Shown here: piece after piece, positions 24,401-38,580 of the stretch | Layout: every line of letters begins with the position of its first letter | How positions within the stretch are numbered: the first letter of the stretch is position 1 | Assembly: GCF_002999335.1 (NCBI RefSeq) | Contig: NW_020312392.1 | Location: 186,001-250,000, forward strand | Direction: 5' to 3' | Length of the DNA: 64,000 bases | Source: Cyclospora cayetanensis | Lineage: Eukaryota; Apicomplexa; Conoidasida; Eucoccidiorida; Eimeriidae | Made by a program: the position numbers and the translations under genes | Notes under the pieces: model-generated | Database searches by the model: none | What the model saw: the letters and a program-made list of their open reading frames with translations, nothing else | Told to the model about the DNA's origin: nothing

Positions 24401-27400
24401 ATTAAATGATCTTCATCCATGCCTAGAAGCACAAATACGGAAATTAGGCGTTACCTACACTTATTTGTTTTTATTACCATATACGACGCTTGTATATTCG
24501 TGTTCTTCTCCTCGAGCCTTTGTTGAATATGCGTCGTTTGATATGAATAAGCCTACGTCCAATCGCTCGCTGGAAGATACTCCGCTCGCCTGTTTAAAAC
24601 CTATTCTCTTTGCTCTCTTCAAATCACGTCTTTGTAGCAGTACTTCAAATAAGTTAGGAACAGAGACTACGCCAAAGTATGGGCTACTAGTTATCACAAG
24701 CCATAACGCACACAGGCTAAGGCATGCAATTCTGCGTTAATGGAATGCCGGCTTTGCTACTGTATCTTTTTTCTTTGAAATGTGTTGGCTAATCAGGCTA
24801 GCGTACGCCTCCACATGCACCAGTAGTATTAACAAGACCAACTTTTTGCGTTAAAAGCAAATCTGCCACACTGCCATAATGCGCCCTTACACCTTGCATT
24901 TTGCATATACAAAAAACCAAGTAATGACCATTGACTTATAATACCAGCCCGCAGTAGCCATGCAAAGATACCCTGCTGAAGCACATCCAGGAAGTCCGTG
25001 ATAGCATTTGAGCAATACGTAGCGCTTTTTGTTTAAAAATATCTTTTCGAAGTAGGCCACAAATAAAAACGAATAGTCTACTGAAACTTTGGAGAGCTAT
25101 ATATATGTTAATTATCTTCACTCACTTCTATGAATTTAATTACATCTAACAACATGTGTAGAAAACCATCTTTCTGCATTCTAGTAAACAAGGGTTTTGA
25201 CTTCGCTAGATTTACTTTAAAAAACTTTTCATTATCATGCCTGTCCGAATAAGACCGTGAGAGAAAAAGCTGCAATCAAAAGGAATAGCTATCCACTGAC
25301 AATCAAAAATTTACTCTACACGGCCCTGTGACAACATTTTCAGCAAAAGTGGGTAATCAATTGGTATTTAAAATTTAGTTGATAAGATTCGTACAGCGTT
25401 TTAATTGGCTGCTAATATTTATTTATGCGAAAAAAAAACGTAGTTTTTTAAAGCAGAAAGCTAATTTTGTGCGGTCATTGTGGGCTTGTATTCCAGTTTA
25501 CTGATCTAAACAATTCATTAGCTTTTCAGGGAAATTTTTAGTCTTTGAAGCATTTGACTGCAGCTTAGCGCTCAGAAGTATACTGAACACGTAGTTTTCA
25601 CCCAACGTCAGATCAACGTATTCGCTAAACAGATCACCAACGCTAGGGCAATTTTTGGCAAACGCTGCTCAAACAGATAAACCGAAATTATCACCACACG
25701 GCGTACCAGATCGCTGAAACAAGTTCGCTTATTACAGGTTTTTATTAAATGCCGCTTCTTCTGTCAATAGTGTAGCACGCAACTTTTTCACTACACGTCC
25801 AATGCGTATATTGCTTTGCAAAGCGCCAGCTAGTCAGAAAAAACACCGAAAATTCCGACATTCCAACAAAACTTTTATCGAAGACGTAAACACTTTCACA
25901 AATACAAAATGTTAACGAGACCTCGTCTCAATATCTGTGCTCCGGTCAAGAAAGAAAAAATTCTAACCTTGATAAATAAAGTGTCTACTACAATTTTTAT
26001 AGTAGTCTGCTTGCTGCTGCATAAACGTACTGTTTAAAGACGCTCTAAACATTTTTTTTTGCAGCCTAAGCTTTTCGACAGACGGTCTGAAGTCTGTCAC
26101 TCTTGGATACGACGTATGCAATATATCACAAAGTAGTTTATTATTCTTGATTTCCGCAGGCGGCTTCATATGGCAGTGCGATTCTAGTTTTGTCGTGATG
26201 GTCGGTTAAGGCATAGCTACCATTCCAGCACTACTCTATTTTTGTTCCCTGCGTTCCACCACAATTTGTAAGCAGGTATCAGACACTTTGCACACAGTGG
26301 CACCAACATATCATGGTACAAGTATTCGCAGTTACATGCCTTTCTTCTCTCCCACAAACAATTCTGTGCTAAGAATGTGTTCAAAAAAATGCGACATGGG
26401 ATTAATTCTACACGACACCTTCGACTTTTCCGTGTAATAGCAGCACTCATCCTGGCCAGTATATGCCATTAAGAACATACATAAGCTCTAAAACTACAAC
26501 GACAGTTCACCACTCGACAGACAACCGATATTGTGACGTATAAAAACACTTTTGGTCTTTCCACTCATCCGTTGGCAAAGTGCCTTCAAGCACGTGCCTG
26601 CTTAGGACGCTACCTGAGACTGATCAGCCGGTTGCTCACCACTTGAAAAAAACACAACCAATTCTATGCGTTTGCACAGATACTATCAAGAAACCATTGT
26701 ATATACTCTTTATGCAGCGCGGTTTCTCCAATAAAAGAGCACCCAAAAGGTCTATCCTGTCTGCACTTTTCAGAGCCAGACACGGGAACAGCCTTCTGCC
26801 CCTAGCAAACGTGCAGGTCGCTCCAGAAAAAATCCATTCCGTTGAAAGCTACGATAGTCGCATAGACACTGCAATTTAACAGCTGACAAATAAAAGAAAA
26901 GCAACATACAGTACGGCGCAATCTCTTGCGGGGACATTTGCAGGCCCTGTGACGATCAATTTTATGTTCTTTTCTTCATTTTACCGTCCTACCTACATGC
27001 TTACAATTTCTCCAATGTAGGTTTACGCGTCCCGGTTATTACAAATGCCCTGCGGAACTTTTTTTGGGACGGACTTTTATATCGCAACTAGACAAAGAAC
27101 TCCAGTGGCTTCTACGTTCCCGTCCATTTACTTGCTCTTTCTGGAATATAGATATCCGCTACGTGAGAAATCTGAATTTACTCACATGGATCAGCTGCGC
27201 CGCTAGACGTTGAGGCATTGCTCTTAGTGCATGCTCGCTTCGCCGTAGTCACGTCGGCTCTTCTCTATTTGCCACTAAGAGGAACCTTGCGATGCTCCCT
27301 CACCCGCGTAAATGCCTTATCCTGCGAATCAAGTGCTATCACTTTGGACCCAGTACTATTCTTCGCCTCTATTTCTGTCTCAAACTTTGATTTTCAACTA

Positions 27401-28270
27401 GCGAATATAAGTAACGTCTTTGTCCTACCTCTGCATCGGTTTTCTTACGATGAAGGACACGGAAGGAAATGCTTCTTCGTGTTGAAGGCGGTTGGTCCTC
27501 CCCGGCAACCGCACGGCAAGCTTTCTAACACCAAAAAAAAAAACGAACACCCTGAGCATGAACACAGCTGAACAGCAAACGAATTCTCCTTCTACACTCA
27601 ATATATTTCCCTTGGAAATAAGAGATCTAAAACTATTCCTTTTGCGTATTCGTACACGTATTTGACGCGAGCAAACCCATCTCTCGGTTCATGAGCAGCA
27701 AAAAATGTTCCATATAGGCCCCTTCATACGCTTCACTGCATAATATGGCAATGCATTCTGAGATTGCACGAACACGCCACTAACCTAGTTACGTGTAACC
27801 ACGTCCAGCAATGAATCCGCCAATTTGCATGTTTGCCGTAGATCTCGTTTTTCCTCCGACCATCGTTACCGTAGGAAACGATGACCCAATGTTACATGCA
27901 TGCGGGCCACACGCTCTGTGCAATCCCATGTTTATATTCAGGCTGCTCACATGTCTCACCTCTGAGCAGTTTTCCTCCACCTGATTTATACCGATGCATG
28001 CACGTGCAGAAAAACGCGGTCCTCCAATATACGCATGCAGCACCAGGCCCACTCACCAACGAGTCCAAAAGAGAGGCTATCATCAACAAGAGAGCTTTCG
28101 AGTATTCACATTAACGTCTAAGAGAGGCAGAGAGCTTCACTCCTCATATTTATTCCACATCGCTTTGACAAAGCTGTAGGATATCAACATGTGGGGTACT
28201 TCTCCAAGGAAAACACCTCGGGCACATGCTTCCGATATGCAGCATACAATAGATCATGCAGCCTGACCAT
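24400..28270. other. AT-rich, A/C-biased stretch without a gene
   Basis: Frames of 77-117 codons (26580-26879 and 27218-27571 on +, 24461-24697 on -) carry no domain, signal peptide or compositional sign of coding. Long introns of an undetected minus-strand gene would also look like this. Confidence 0.35.
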
Positions 28271-28272
28271 TC

Positions 28273-28809
28273 TTAGAGTACACTATAGTTGCACACAGAA
28301 ATCAGCAATATGCATCGCCTGCCGTGGCGGATAAGGCGGGAAGATATACCGGGCAAAATCGAATGGACCACAACAAGGAGCTTGCAGTAAAAGGTACTGT
28401 CATGTGTGTTTGCCAGCCATGGAACGCTAAAAATTATCGACCATGCCACAAGAGAGCCTTTTCCCCGTTTCCTCATCTGAAAAATATGGGTCGGCGATTT
28501 CACCGACACATCCTTACTGCACGTCTTTGAAGAGGCCACCTGGGGCATACCATTTTCACTCGCCCCGCCCCACTTATATCTATGCCAACTATTCTGGCGC
28601 TGACAGTGAGTACATGTAGCCTCAATAAATTTCGGCATTAACGAAAAAAACCCAGCAATGAGGTAAGTGCATTTGAAACGGCAACGCGTCATCGAAAACC
28701 TTCTGCGATAAGGATTCCCTTTCACTTGAGGGATTGTGAAATTCCGAGTAAACTCCTTCTCATCTCTGCTTTTGACCAGCCACCTCTTAATCCTGTCATT
28801 GAAATACAT
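28273..28809 (-). CDS. uncertain 178-codon ORF with a Cys pair
   Basis: This open frame is longer than its surroundings would suggest by chance. It contains FIEATCTHCQRQNSWHRYKW (a CxxC pair followed by His), which could be half of a zinc-binding site, and a Lys/Arg-rich middle. I recognise no family. The flanking DNA is AT-rich and gene-poor, and the composition, high in Phe, Cys and Met, is not typical of the clear genes here. A chance frame is quite possible. Confidence 0.15.
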   Translation of the reverse strand: MYFNDRIKRWLVKSRDEKEFTRNFTIPQVKGNPYRRRFSMTRCRFKCTYLIAGFFSLMPKFIEATCTHCQRQNSWHRYKWGGASENGMPQVASSKTCSKDVSVKSPTHIFQMRKRGKGSLVAWSIIFSVPWLANTHDSTFYCKLLVVVHSILPGISSRLIRHGRRCILLISVCNYSVL

Positions 28810-31800
28810 TGTCTGGGCGCGCCCAGGAGCTTTGAAGCTTTAGTCGTAATGAGCTAAATGCTAGAGCAATATTGGAAGACATTATTGCTTATAGCCTTCC
28901 GCTGGGACTGCAAAGCTTTCAAGGGTCCCACGAAATGGGCCCGAAGCCTGTATCCTTGGCGCATAAGCATGAAGGTGCGGGTAGCTGAGCCAGGTTGCGG
29001 TCAGCGAACTTTACTTCTCGATGTGTTTTTTTTTTATTGTAATAATTTCGCACTATCTGACCTTCCAGGAGTCGAGGTGCTCGGTCGGCCACTCGAAAAG
29101 TGCGCGTGTTGATAGGCGATAGTGCCGGCTCAACCAAAGAAAAGGATTATCGTTCATGACAACTGTCGCCTTTACCCAACGGGACTTCATACTCTCCCGC
29201 AGGCAACAAAGTCAACAGTTCTTGCTTTTCGGACTTCTGAAGTCATTGCTTTACCTTCCGTTTTGCTAGAAACTCCAATCTAAACTCTTCTGGGCGCGCC
29301 AGCATTCTTATGGCTTCCGGTGCATTATACACTTCAACAGGGCTCACTCCTCTGCGCATTGGTGCACGTCAATAGTGTGAGGAATTTCGAAACCTTTCCA
29401 GGAATCCAATAATAGTAGCTCTATGCCACTTCCGGCTTCGAGATAGAGTAAAACTATTGTTCTTCCAGGACCCAATCACACACAGTTCTACCCAAATAGC
29501 TGCAAACCTGAGAAATCTAATTTTCTCCGCTTTTTCAAATCCTGCCGATTAAGTAGGACCAAATCTTGAGTCTCGAAGCACGTAAACGACCGTCTTTTAT
29601 TATACCTCCGTGCATTTAGGACCTTGATGTACATTTGGTTACATGCTCAGGATGTCCTCTCAGTTCAGTTACCGGCGAGGGTGTCTACTCACCCCGCATC
29701 ACCATCCCTGGGTCCGCATCGCAGGACATCCTAGCGGAGACCAGCTGCAGGAGCGACCCTGTTAAGCAGCTTTAGTAATGTTATATACGCTCCCTGACGA
29801 AAAGCAAGAAGAATAATCCATACAATAAGGAGTTTCATGATCAAGCCCTAAATATTGCAAAAGCCTGCTACTCGGGCTTTCGGTCCGTCTACCTTCGGAT
29901 GCCTAGCAGTATTCATATTGTGATAAATGTATGAACTAGTCACAGAGAGCATCACATAGCAGCAATCAATTTTGTGTACCTCGCGACAGTGCCAATACTG
30001 GAGAATCCGTTAAGCTTGTACAGATGAAAGAGTGATCGTTGAGTTACTTCCTGGCAGCAGCAAGAGTGGACCAAATAATCATTCCCCATGCTTTGCCACA
30101 CTGCGGACCAAACCAGCTCCTATTTGTAACTAAGCAGACAAGTTCAAGGCCAGCACAGTCTGAGGCCTTGAAGAGCCAAAAAACTTGCAAAACCTCGGAT
30201 GTGGGAGAGCTCAGTGGCTTCAGCTGCTGGCGCTTTGGGCATGACAGTGGGCAGCCGTGCCTCCCGGTGCGCGCTCCAGACCTCCACAATAAGTGTGAAC
30301 GCTTTTCTGACCGTAGCCTAAATCCCAGAAGGGCTTTTATGCAAGCAGTCTCTGCTCTGTTTAAAATGGTAACACTGTGGGCCAAATTGAACACGCACGC
30401 GTATTTAAATCCCATAGCCCTTTTAAGCCATAGAAGGCCAAACTCAACGTCGCACTGCTTCATCCCCCTCTATCTTTGGCAGTAATATCATATACGCATG
30501 ATGTGGTAGAATAGGTATAGCACACGATGCAGAGAAAATTTTTTTCGCCACACAGAGAGGTTGAACTTCACTGTAGTGAATTCCTGGGGCGTCGCAAGAC
30601 AGTAGAGACGAAAATGTGTCCACCGGGCCCTTTAGATATTTAACTGTAAAACCACACCACAGACGGTGTTCTAGCAAGCTAAGAACTCGAGTATTATCAG
30701 CATCCTTATACCCTTGTGATCCACCAAAAGCTCGACAGTTGGTGTGCAAAGTAGGAGGCCTCCCAGATAGGTAGTGCTAGCAATATGTTCGACTCCAACA
30801 CACCACGTTGAGTTTTATTTCTTGTACGGTATACGCCAGCACAGTTTCGGTCAACCGATAGCCAGGCTTGAAGCTAGTACTTCTCGGGCACTTAGGCTCC
30901 TCGGATAACACCCAACAGTATGTCGTTAGCGATGAATTGTAGAAGCACATGAATCTACTAATTGACCAGAACAAGTATGTGCAAAGCTGGAGGGCGACCG
31001 AAAAGCATCCTTGCTACGGCATCAGCTACCGTTCTCCCGCCTACAAAATGCTATTTCGTCCCTTACTGAGTTAGAAAAGCAGCTATTAGAGCACATCTGG
31101 AAGAAATATTTTGGTAGTCAGGTTCAAGCCCGAGTGCAGCGAGAATGCAGGGACGCAAAAGCACAGTTTCCCATTGAATCCAGATGTTTGTGCGTATGAG
31201 CACATCACTGCTGGACATGGAACAATTGAGGACCACTCCCTAGGTGCTGTAGATGCTCTTGAACGTTGCAGCTAGAACATACGGGGTGGTCCAGTCGATA
31301 CTCATCCTCCCCTGCTTGACGGGGTTACATAATCCAGATTAGCATGCTACTGCAGTTGATCATGCTGTGACCGTATACGCCAGCTTGCGAGTAAATGTAG
31401 AACGTCGTTGTCTGTTCGTCATCAGCGTGAACAAGACTCTATGTGAAGGCGTTTTCCGAGCCCAATACTTAGTGGACTACTGCTGAGTTTAGTTATCACG
31501 AAACTCCCCAGTTTGATCTATCAACAAGTTTCGTCCATAGAAATCTTATCTAGGGGCCTAAAGCCGACTTGATCTACCTCCCACCCTTTCTCGGCACGGA
31601 TGGTGGCTTAAGTCCTAAAGCACTGGTGTATTCATACATTCGCCTCATTCAGGCTAATCAGCGGTCTGTCGTCTATTCTTCTCTTCCTGCTTTGCAGTCT
31701 TTCAACCTGGCGAAAAACAGCTTCTGGCTGGTGGAAGATTACTCGAATACTGTGTACTGGACGACCAGCAAGTGGCCAGACTGCTCGTAGCTTGTCTCAA

Positions 31801-34800
31801 CTAAATACATTCTGAGCAATCACTGTTGATATCTGCCCACTCGTGCATGAAGACGGCGAACTATAATCTGACGACGATCGACTTGGAAGCCCAATAAGAC
31901 AGAATGCACGCCCAAAATCGGGCTCTGCTGAGCCGCTTACATGGAGATGGTACCTTACCTTGTTGAGGTACCGACTGTAACCGGCTTGGTACAGCGACAA
32001 TCTGCGCTGTCAACGCGTTGAAGCTGTTGAGAAGACCATGTACGGCTCCTTCCTATCTCTTGTGGAATACTAACCTTCTCCGAGCTCAGTTTCGGCCGTG
32101 CACATGCATCTCTATGGATCCGCCATGGCTTACACAGAATTATTTCATTATGTAAGGGGCCACACGTCTGGATATGCCGTTGTGCACGGATCAAGACAGA
32201 AGTCACTGATCCTGCTGATTCTTGGAGACCCCTTTTGAGTCAAGAGGTGGACCACACGTGCGCTGTCCCATCGCATAAACTAACCGCTTAACATGTTATG
32301 TCAATTAGCCCGAACAATTGTTGATCATTATTGTGGAACCGTATCAGTGCAGGGTGGATCCCGTAGTCGATCTCAGCTGGTTTATCCTCTGGAGCCCCTC
32401 TCACTGCACCGCAGACTCTGGGGGCTCGCGGTCTCTTTGCCTGGCATTCTTTGGTTGCCAAGCAGTTTGGGTCCACTGGACTAAGTTCCGTTTCCAAAAG
32501 TCTTCGGCTTTTCCATGTGCTTCCAGTTGCGGATTCTATGACCAATCTTCCACAATTGAATCCAGTGCCCTCCTGAGGGGCTGTCTGGAGCTGCTCAGAA
32601 TACTGGGTTTTCCCTAGCTTTCCCTTACCATTCACATTAGACTGTAGGCTAGAGCCAGTAGACACACCTCCATACCCATAGGCTTTTAAATATTGTCTTC
32701 CTTGCAGCCAGAGATGCAGATCCTGCTTTCAGTTGATCCGTAGCTATAAAGTTTTCCATCATGTGTGAAGGGCTCTCAGGCTAGTTTTTCAATCATTGAG
32801 CTGGTGCCCATGCTGGATTCACGTAAGATGACACCTCTGATAGTCCTGAGAGGCGTGACTAATAAACCAGCCATTCATCTACGTTGTGGCTTTTGCAAAC
32901 CCACGTCGGGGGAAGCTGCGCTCATCTCGGCATAGACTGATAAACCAGGGCTTGTATGAAGGCCTAAAGTGTAATAATCCCCTTAGGCAGGGGAATCGCC
33001 CTACATAAATGGAGCCTCCCTCAAGGCACGTTTTATGCAGTAAGCGTGCTGAAAAAGACACTTGCTTTATATCTTGTTGCATCGTTGGATCCTAGATCTT
33101 CTGAAACTATCTCATCTTTGGCACTACTGATGAAAGCATGCGTACAACTTATTGGCTAAATTAATTGTGCCTGGTCACCAGCTGTAGAGCTAAATTGTTG
33201 ACCTTACCTTGCATGCCGGTCTCTGGCGCTCACCACGCGTCGTCCCACCGTCTACTTCCATTGCTAGAGGGTTCTGTTCTCATTCTGTTGTTAGAATGCA
33301 AACTATTCAACTATCAGGTGATGTGAAGCTCGGACGAGATAGGTGTTTTCCGGAAACCTGGAGTTTTACTAATCAATGCCAGTGGGTGAGGGAAAAATGC
33401 TTGCATTGAACGATGCGGTGCTACCAAGTGTAGTGCTCCATCTAACTTCATGTTAGAAAGGCACTTAACACCTGACTTAATGTAACTTTAACACAAAAGC
33501 TACTGAATGCTGTTCAGCTGCAGCCTTCTTTCTCTCCGCGATCCTTATAGTTGTCGCTATGGGACCAGAGGAATAGCTATGATGCACATAGCTTCACACC
33601 CCGAGTATTCGGAGCACTCATAGCTAGTTGCACATAGCATTATGCATACAAACACACAATGCCGTTTCTTGTTGTATCGGGACATAGCACTCGTCAGCAA
33701 ATCAGACTTATGAATAGAGAAGCCAAAAACTTTCATTCCTTACTAAGTAAGCTAACGACAACTAGTGCGGTAGAAAGTGTCAAAGTGCTGATTGGGCCGC
33801 AATACTTTCCACGAAGGGGATATTCCTGTAGAGCCCATAGCAGGCTACTCTATAATTCGAAGAACTAGCCGCTTCTTTTAGCAGTAGGTGTGGTAGACAG
33901 CAAGCACCGCTCGGCGCGTTGCACTCTGTTCAGGCAGTTAGAAAATTGTTGATATACACCCTTTGGCGATAGAGCCACACAAGCAACATGGTTTACTGCA
34001 AATATGTAGGGAACGCGAGGGTTCTTTCTTCACAGCGGCTCATGCATATATGCATATATTGCGTATTACTATGGTTTCATGCCTAACCTCAGTTCATCTA
34101 TTTAATTTTGCTTTTTGCTCTAACCTTATGGGCAAAAGACCAACAGGGACCCCTCTCTGCGTCAGTAAACAAGAAAGCTAATTAGGGCGTGGTTGCCTGC
34201 ACAGTTTGCATGAAAAGCAATTAGGGCAGTAAACCATTCACTACACTAGAGCTGCCACGCCAATTCGGGGCACAGTTGACAATCATCCTCCGTGGTGCCC
34301 ACAATACTCCCCAAAAGTAAGTATTATGCAGGGTTTACACACTTACAAGCCTGCCTAAGGGCGGTTATAAAACTTTCAAATGTGTTTTTGCCCTCACACT
34401 TCCACGTTAGGAGCCTTGCTTCAGCAGCATCGTAAGTGAATCTCCATTGCCTCCATAAAGAGCATTGATTGCTAGAAACCATCCAGAATGCCGTGGGAAC
34501 GCCTGACTTTATGCAGATTCAACACTTAAGATATGTTAGAACGGCGATAGCGACTTCTGTATACAGTGGTGCGTGTGGTATAAAGTCAGTCTTGGAGGTG
34601 AAAGCTTCTCCATCGTTCTAGAAGACTCCGATAAAGCGGTGGTCACAAGCCCCGGGATAAAAATTATGCTTAACTATGCGGTGAACTGGAAAACGAGCTA
34701 GCAACACTGGCCTAATCATGTCTAGATCAACATAAGGAAAGTATGTGTACAAACTCAGATTCTGTAACCATTTTCTTCCCCACGACTACTTGAGTCACAC

Positions 34801-35720
34801 AAAACTATGACTAGCTTCTGGCGCAGGTAGCGCTACAGTCGTACTAACCTTCGAGGGTTCAGGGCTCTTTTTTCCTACGTGCATACAGACGCGGTGGTTC
34901 TTTTAGGGACACTGTTGAGCCTACATTCAACTGCTGGAAAAGTAGGCGAAGGCAGCACTGCAGTGTCAGCTCTCAATGTGTGTGGTGATCCAACGAGCGC
35001 TACCGGTTAAATCATAATCAAAGGCCCAAATGAGCTAGACAGCACTGGCTCATAAAATGCGCACCCTTCAAAATTTATATGCCATTTGCGTTAGAAAAGA
35101 GCCGAGCTACAATAAATAGTCTTAACTGGGCTTGTGTACCTAGTGTTGGCTTTTTTCCTCGACGAAACGCAAAAGAAGTTATGTGTGTAATTCATGGTTA
35201 GAGTGGGGCAGACCGCGGTCTTTTTCTTGACGTGGACGCCTCATGCAGTGTCTAAGCAGCGGCCTGTGTTTTTGCAAACTAGCTAAACAACGTACGCCAC
35301 AATGATAGTCCACTTGATGCATATCTCAAGCTGCTTTGAAAGAGTCAAAACAACACGCTACATATTGCGCGTCTATCGAGGGAAGTTTGCTCACTTAATC
35401 CCTTAATACGGATAGGGCAATAATGTGCGCACACTGCAGTCCACCGAACCGGTAGACTGCACGACTTCTTCATGCTCCGCTTAAATTTTTTTGACAAACC
35501 CCATTATGAGCATGAAGGGTCGTAAGCGTTGTGTGGAATCACTACATAGATGGTGCTGCTAGTGAGGCCAATACAGGAGATTTCAGCCTGCTGTACACCA
35601 GGTTTTTTGATTTAAGCAATGACAGCTCTGCATTTGGTCCTCAGGATCAGGAACACTGCCATATACAATACTTATTTTATTCGAAAGTAAGAACGGTGGT
35701 GTACCTGAGGGTCTAATTAG
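28810..35720. other. 6.9-kb stretch with no assignable gene
   Basis: A GC-richer patch at 30039-30485 is open on both strands (148 codons + and 139 codons -) without a recognisable domain. Minus frames at 31955-32206 and 32288-32665 and a plus frame at 33209-33409 (QTIQLSGDVKLGRDR) look protein-like but match nothing I know. The patch at 31-33.4 kb could be further decayed mobile-element DNA. No RNA gene was seen. Confidence 0.3.
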
Positions 35721-35723
35721 CGT

Positions 35724-38580
35724 TCACTGAAATTTGCCATCGCAAATCTCGGTCGGATGACTGGAACGCAACAGCTCACTTAGCGTTGGTCCGTACACAT
35801 GATATTTTGTATCACCAGCAGGACTGCTTATCGCAGTTCGAATGTAGCTTGAGCATTTTCTACTTCCTCCCTTTTCCAGCAGCATTTGCCCTTCACCCCT
35901 GAAATGGGTAGAAGGTATCTGCAAATGAAAACGTGCTGAATCGAAGGCCAAGTAAGAACGTCTCCATTCTCCTTAGTTCCATTCCATGAATGATCTAGTG
36001 GAGTACTCGACGGAAATAGCAAGCAGAAGGATATAAAATAACAAAGGTAAGACACATCATCAAGCCCCGTCAATATGCTGGGTTTCCAGGCGCACAGCCA
36101 CCTGCTGCGCGAGCATTCGGCGGCCAGTGCAGCAGGAAGCTCCTCTGGGTGCAAGAGAGATATCTGCAGGTAGTTCAAAGACAGGTGATGTCTTCGTGTG
36201 CTTGTCAAGATGCTTGCCATACAACCAGTTTTCAGAATGCTAGACACAGGGTAAGACAGGAATACACCAGGTGAAGGGCCTCCGATAGGTTGTCTCGCTC
36301 ACCGGCTTGCACAAACACCTCCCCAGGGTTGCGCTGTACACTTGCAGAGAATAGCTGAGGAAGAACAGCAAACGCTGAGGTATTTGGCGGAGTGCATGAT
36401 GATGTGCTTTAATGTTAAGCATCCTACGAGCGTCCACACTAAAACTGAGCAAAAACAATTGTGATATTGCTCAGTGCTGATGAGAGGCGGACCAGAACGT
36501 AAACAAGTATTGCACATAGTTTGTTTCCTGTGACATGATAAGACTCTTGCCTGCATTGTTGCTGCCATTCCTCTAAGCGAAACCCCACGATCCCACTGTT
36601 TGATCAATTCCGGTGTCTGCAGTAACAAATGCAAGTAGGGTGTTTCTAGGCTCCGCGCCAGAAGCTGCTGGTGATGATGGTATTCTTGTTGCCTCTGTGG
36701 TAACGGCGCCTCGCGAAGCTCCTTCGCCATGAAAGCTCCTTCTGGGGCTGGTGTGAAGCATCGCTGACGAGATGAAGCTACCAGATGGGGCATTGCTGGG
36801 TGCTGTCCACTCCTTTCATATGCTTCTATAGTAGGATGTTGGTTCACCGATCCTGAGTACGTGGTAATAGCACCTTTTGATGCCTGAGAGGTGCTCACAC
36901 TTCCCTGCTTCGCTCCATCGGCAGCAACGTCCTTTGGAATCAAAGCGTTTGCTTCCTGAGCCTGGTATGCGGAGGAAGGCAGGTATGGAGCCCGCCTTCT
37001 TTTGTCTGCTTTTGCCATCTGTCCCCTGTCTGTTTTCTTTCCCATTCTCCTCCAAGGCGTATGAGCCTCTGCGATGCTGGTGGCCTGTGCATTTGGGAAT
37101 CTCTGAAATGCTGCCTGTTTAGCACAACGTGGCGGACACGTGCGACAACAAAATAACAAAGGAAAACAAGCATCTCCAAAGCTGCTTGCTGTATCTTTGG
37201 CTGCTCACAGTGCAACCCTCTGACAGTTTTAAGTGTACATAAAGGAATTAATACTGCTAGACTGATTGGCCACATTGCTACTTCAATGCATGAGAAAGCA
37301 GCAGCTAGAGAACAGACAAAATATAACATTTTTTTCTTCCGCTCTCTTTGGCTGTTTGGCTGACCTGTACAATGATCAAAGTCATGTACGACGATCAATG
37401 AATTTTTGAAGCATGCACTTATTGGGATATACATTTTGGCAAGCCTTTGCATTGACACACCCTCATACTGATTCACTGTAACGGGAGAACAGCATCCTAA
37501 ACTACGAATTTCAGTTTCGCCTTTTGACAGCGTATGGTCGCACTTGAGCTTCGCGTTGACATTGACAACAAAACTTGTTGTTTATGTTCACCGCGTCTCT
37601 GCTAATGTTGCGAAAAAAGAATTCCAGAGCTGAACGCAAACCGTTGAGCCGCGAATTCTGGCGCCCGAATCCCTTTAATGTCTTCTGGCTGCTACAGGTG
37701 TGAGACGTACGCAATAATGGCGAAGGCGAATGATCTGCAAGGTAATCTAAACTGCGAATCAGTGGTGGATTTCTCTTGGTGTTCTGGGAGTTCACTTAAC
37801 TAGGGGTATTGATTGAGACTGCACAAGGTATTTAGACTATGCGCAAGCTTTTGGGATTAGATGCATAGCTATTTAGACCAAAGGATGCTCGAGGCACACC
37901 AGAGTCAGAGACGATAGGGTGGCCCAGGGAGAGGGCAGAAGAAGCGTATGCCGCTGCTTCCCTCGCTGCAATCGCCTCAATCGATAAACTTGTTTTTGTA
38001 TCCTCAAAAGCCTCATGGCTTCCGAACACTGTTGCAACTGTCTGGGCGCATATGGTGGCCGACCTAGGTGTTCCCTCTGCAGTGCCATTCCCCGACCGAT
38101 TGTCTGACGTTTTTTGCCTCAGTGGTTTTGATGAAGAAAGAGGATCCATCGAGGAACAACTACGAGAAGAACCTTCCTCCGGGTGCACCTTTGACCGCTC
38201 TGCATACGACCGGATGCCTCTGTTTGACAAACGACCGAGTTGAGTGGCAACTGACTCTGTAGTCGAGGCCCCCACAGGAGGCCAAGCAGGATCGGGCAGT
38301 TTATGGGTCTGCTTCTGGGCTCGTATAGGACAATGCGCTGAGTCAGAAAGAGTGGAATCTGGATCTTGGAAAACGACGGGTGTTTCCAAGCGCGGCCGAA
38401 TGGACTGCGGCACCTCTGGCGGCAGCTCTACTGTGTCCCTGTCTGCAGCCGATTGAAGGGACTGGTAGCGATGAGTACGGCGCTGTTGCTGCTGCTTAAG
38501 CTGTCGCACTGTGCCGTGATTAAGAACTGCTGTGTGGGGCTGGAAGCAAAGCAGGTTACGCATAAATCGGTCAAAGTGAC
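35724..38580 (-). CDS. 3' exons of the CNBD gene, or a separate minus-strand gene
   Basis: The exon beginning at 38580 follows a strong acceptor (CTTTTCAG) and stays open to 37832. It starts HFDRFMRNLLCFQPHTAV and becomes Ser/Thr/Gln-rich. Its entry phase matches the donor at 39314 of the CNBD exons, so I favour one gene. Further minus-strand open pieces lie at about 37511-37795, 36550-37115 (acceptor after TGCTAAACAG; Ala/Gln/Arg-rich, with HHHQQLLARSLETPYLHLLL), 36060-36230 and 35724-35930 (GEGQMLLEKGGSRKCSSYIR, ending in TGA). Their joins are not fixed, and two frames compete at 36060-36230. No domain is recognisable in this tail, which looks disordered. Confidence 0.45.

Noticed and set aside
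36299..37159. A 286-codon minus-strand ORF taken as one gene
   Set aside because: Only its first two thirds look coding; the rest is hydrophobic/Cys-rich and resembles intron, so it is treated as an exon of the gene reading from 44.4 kb.
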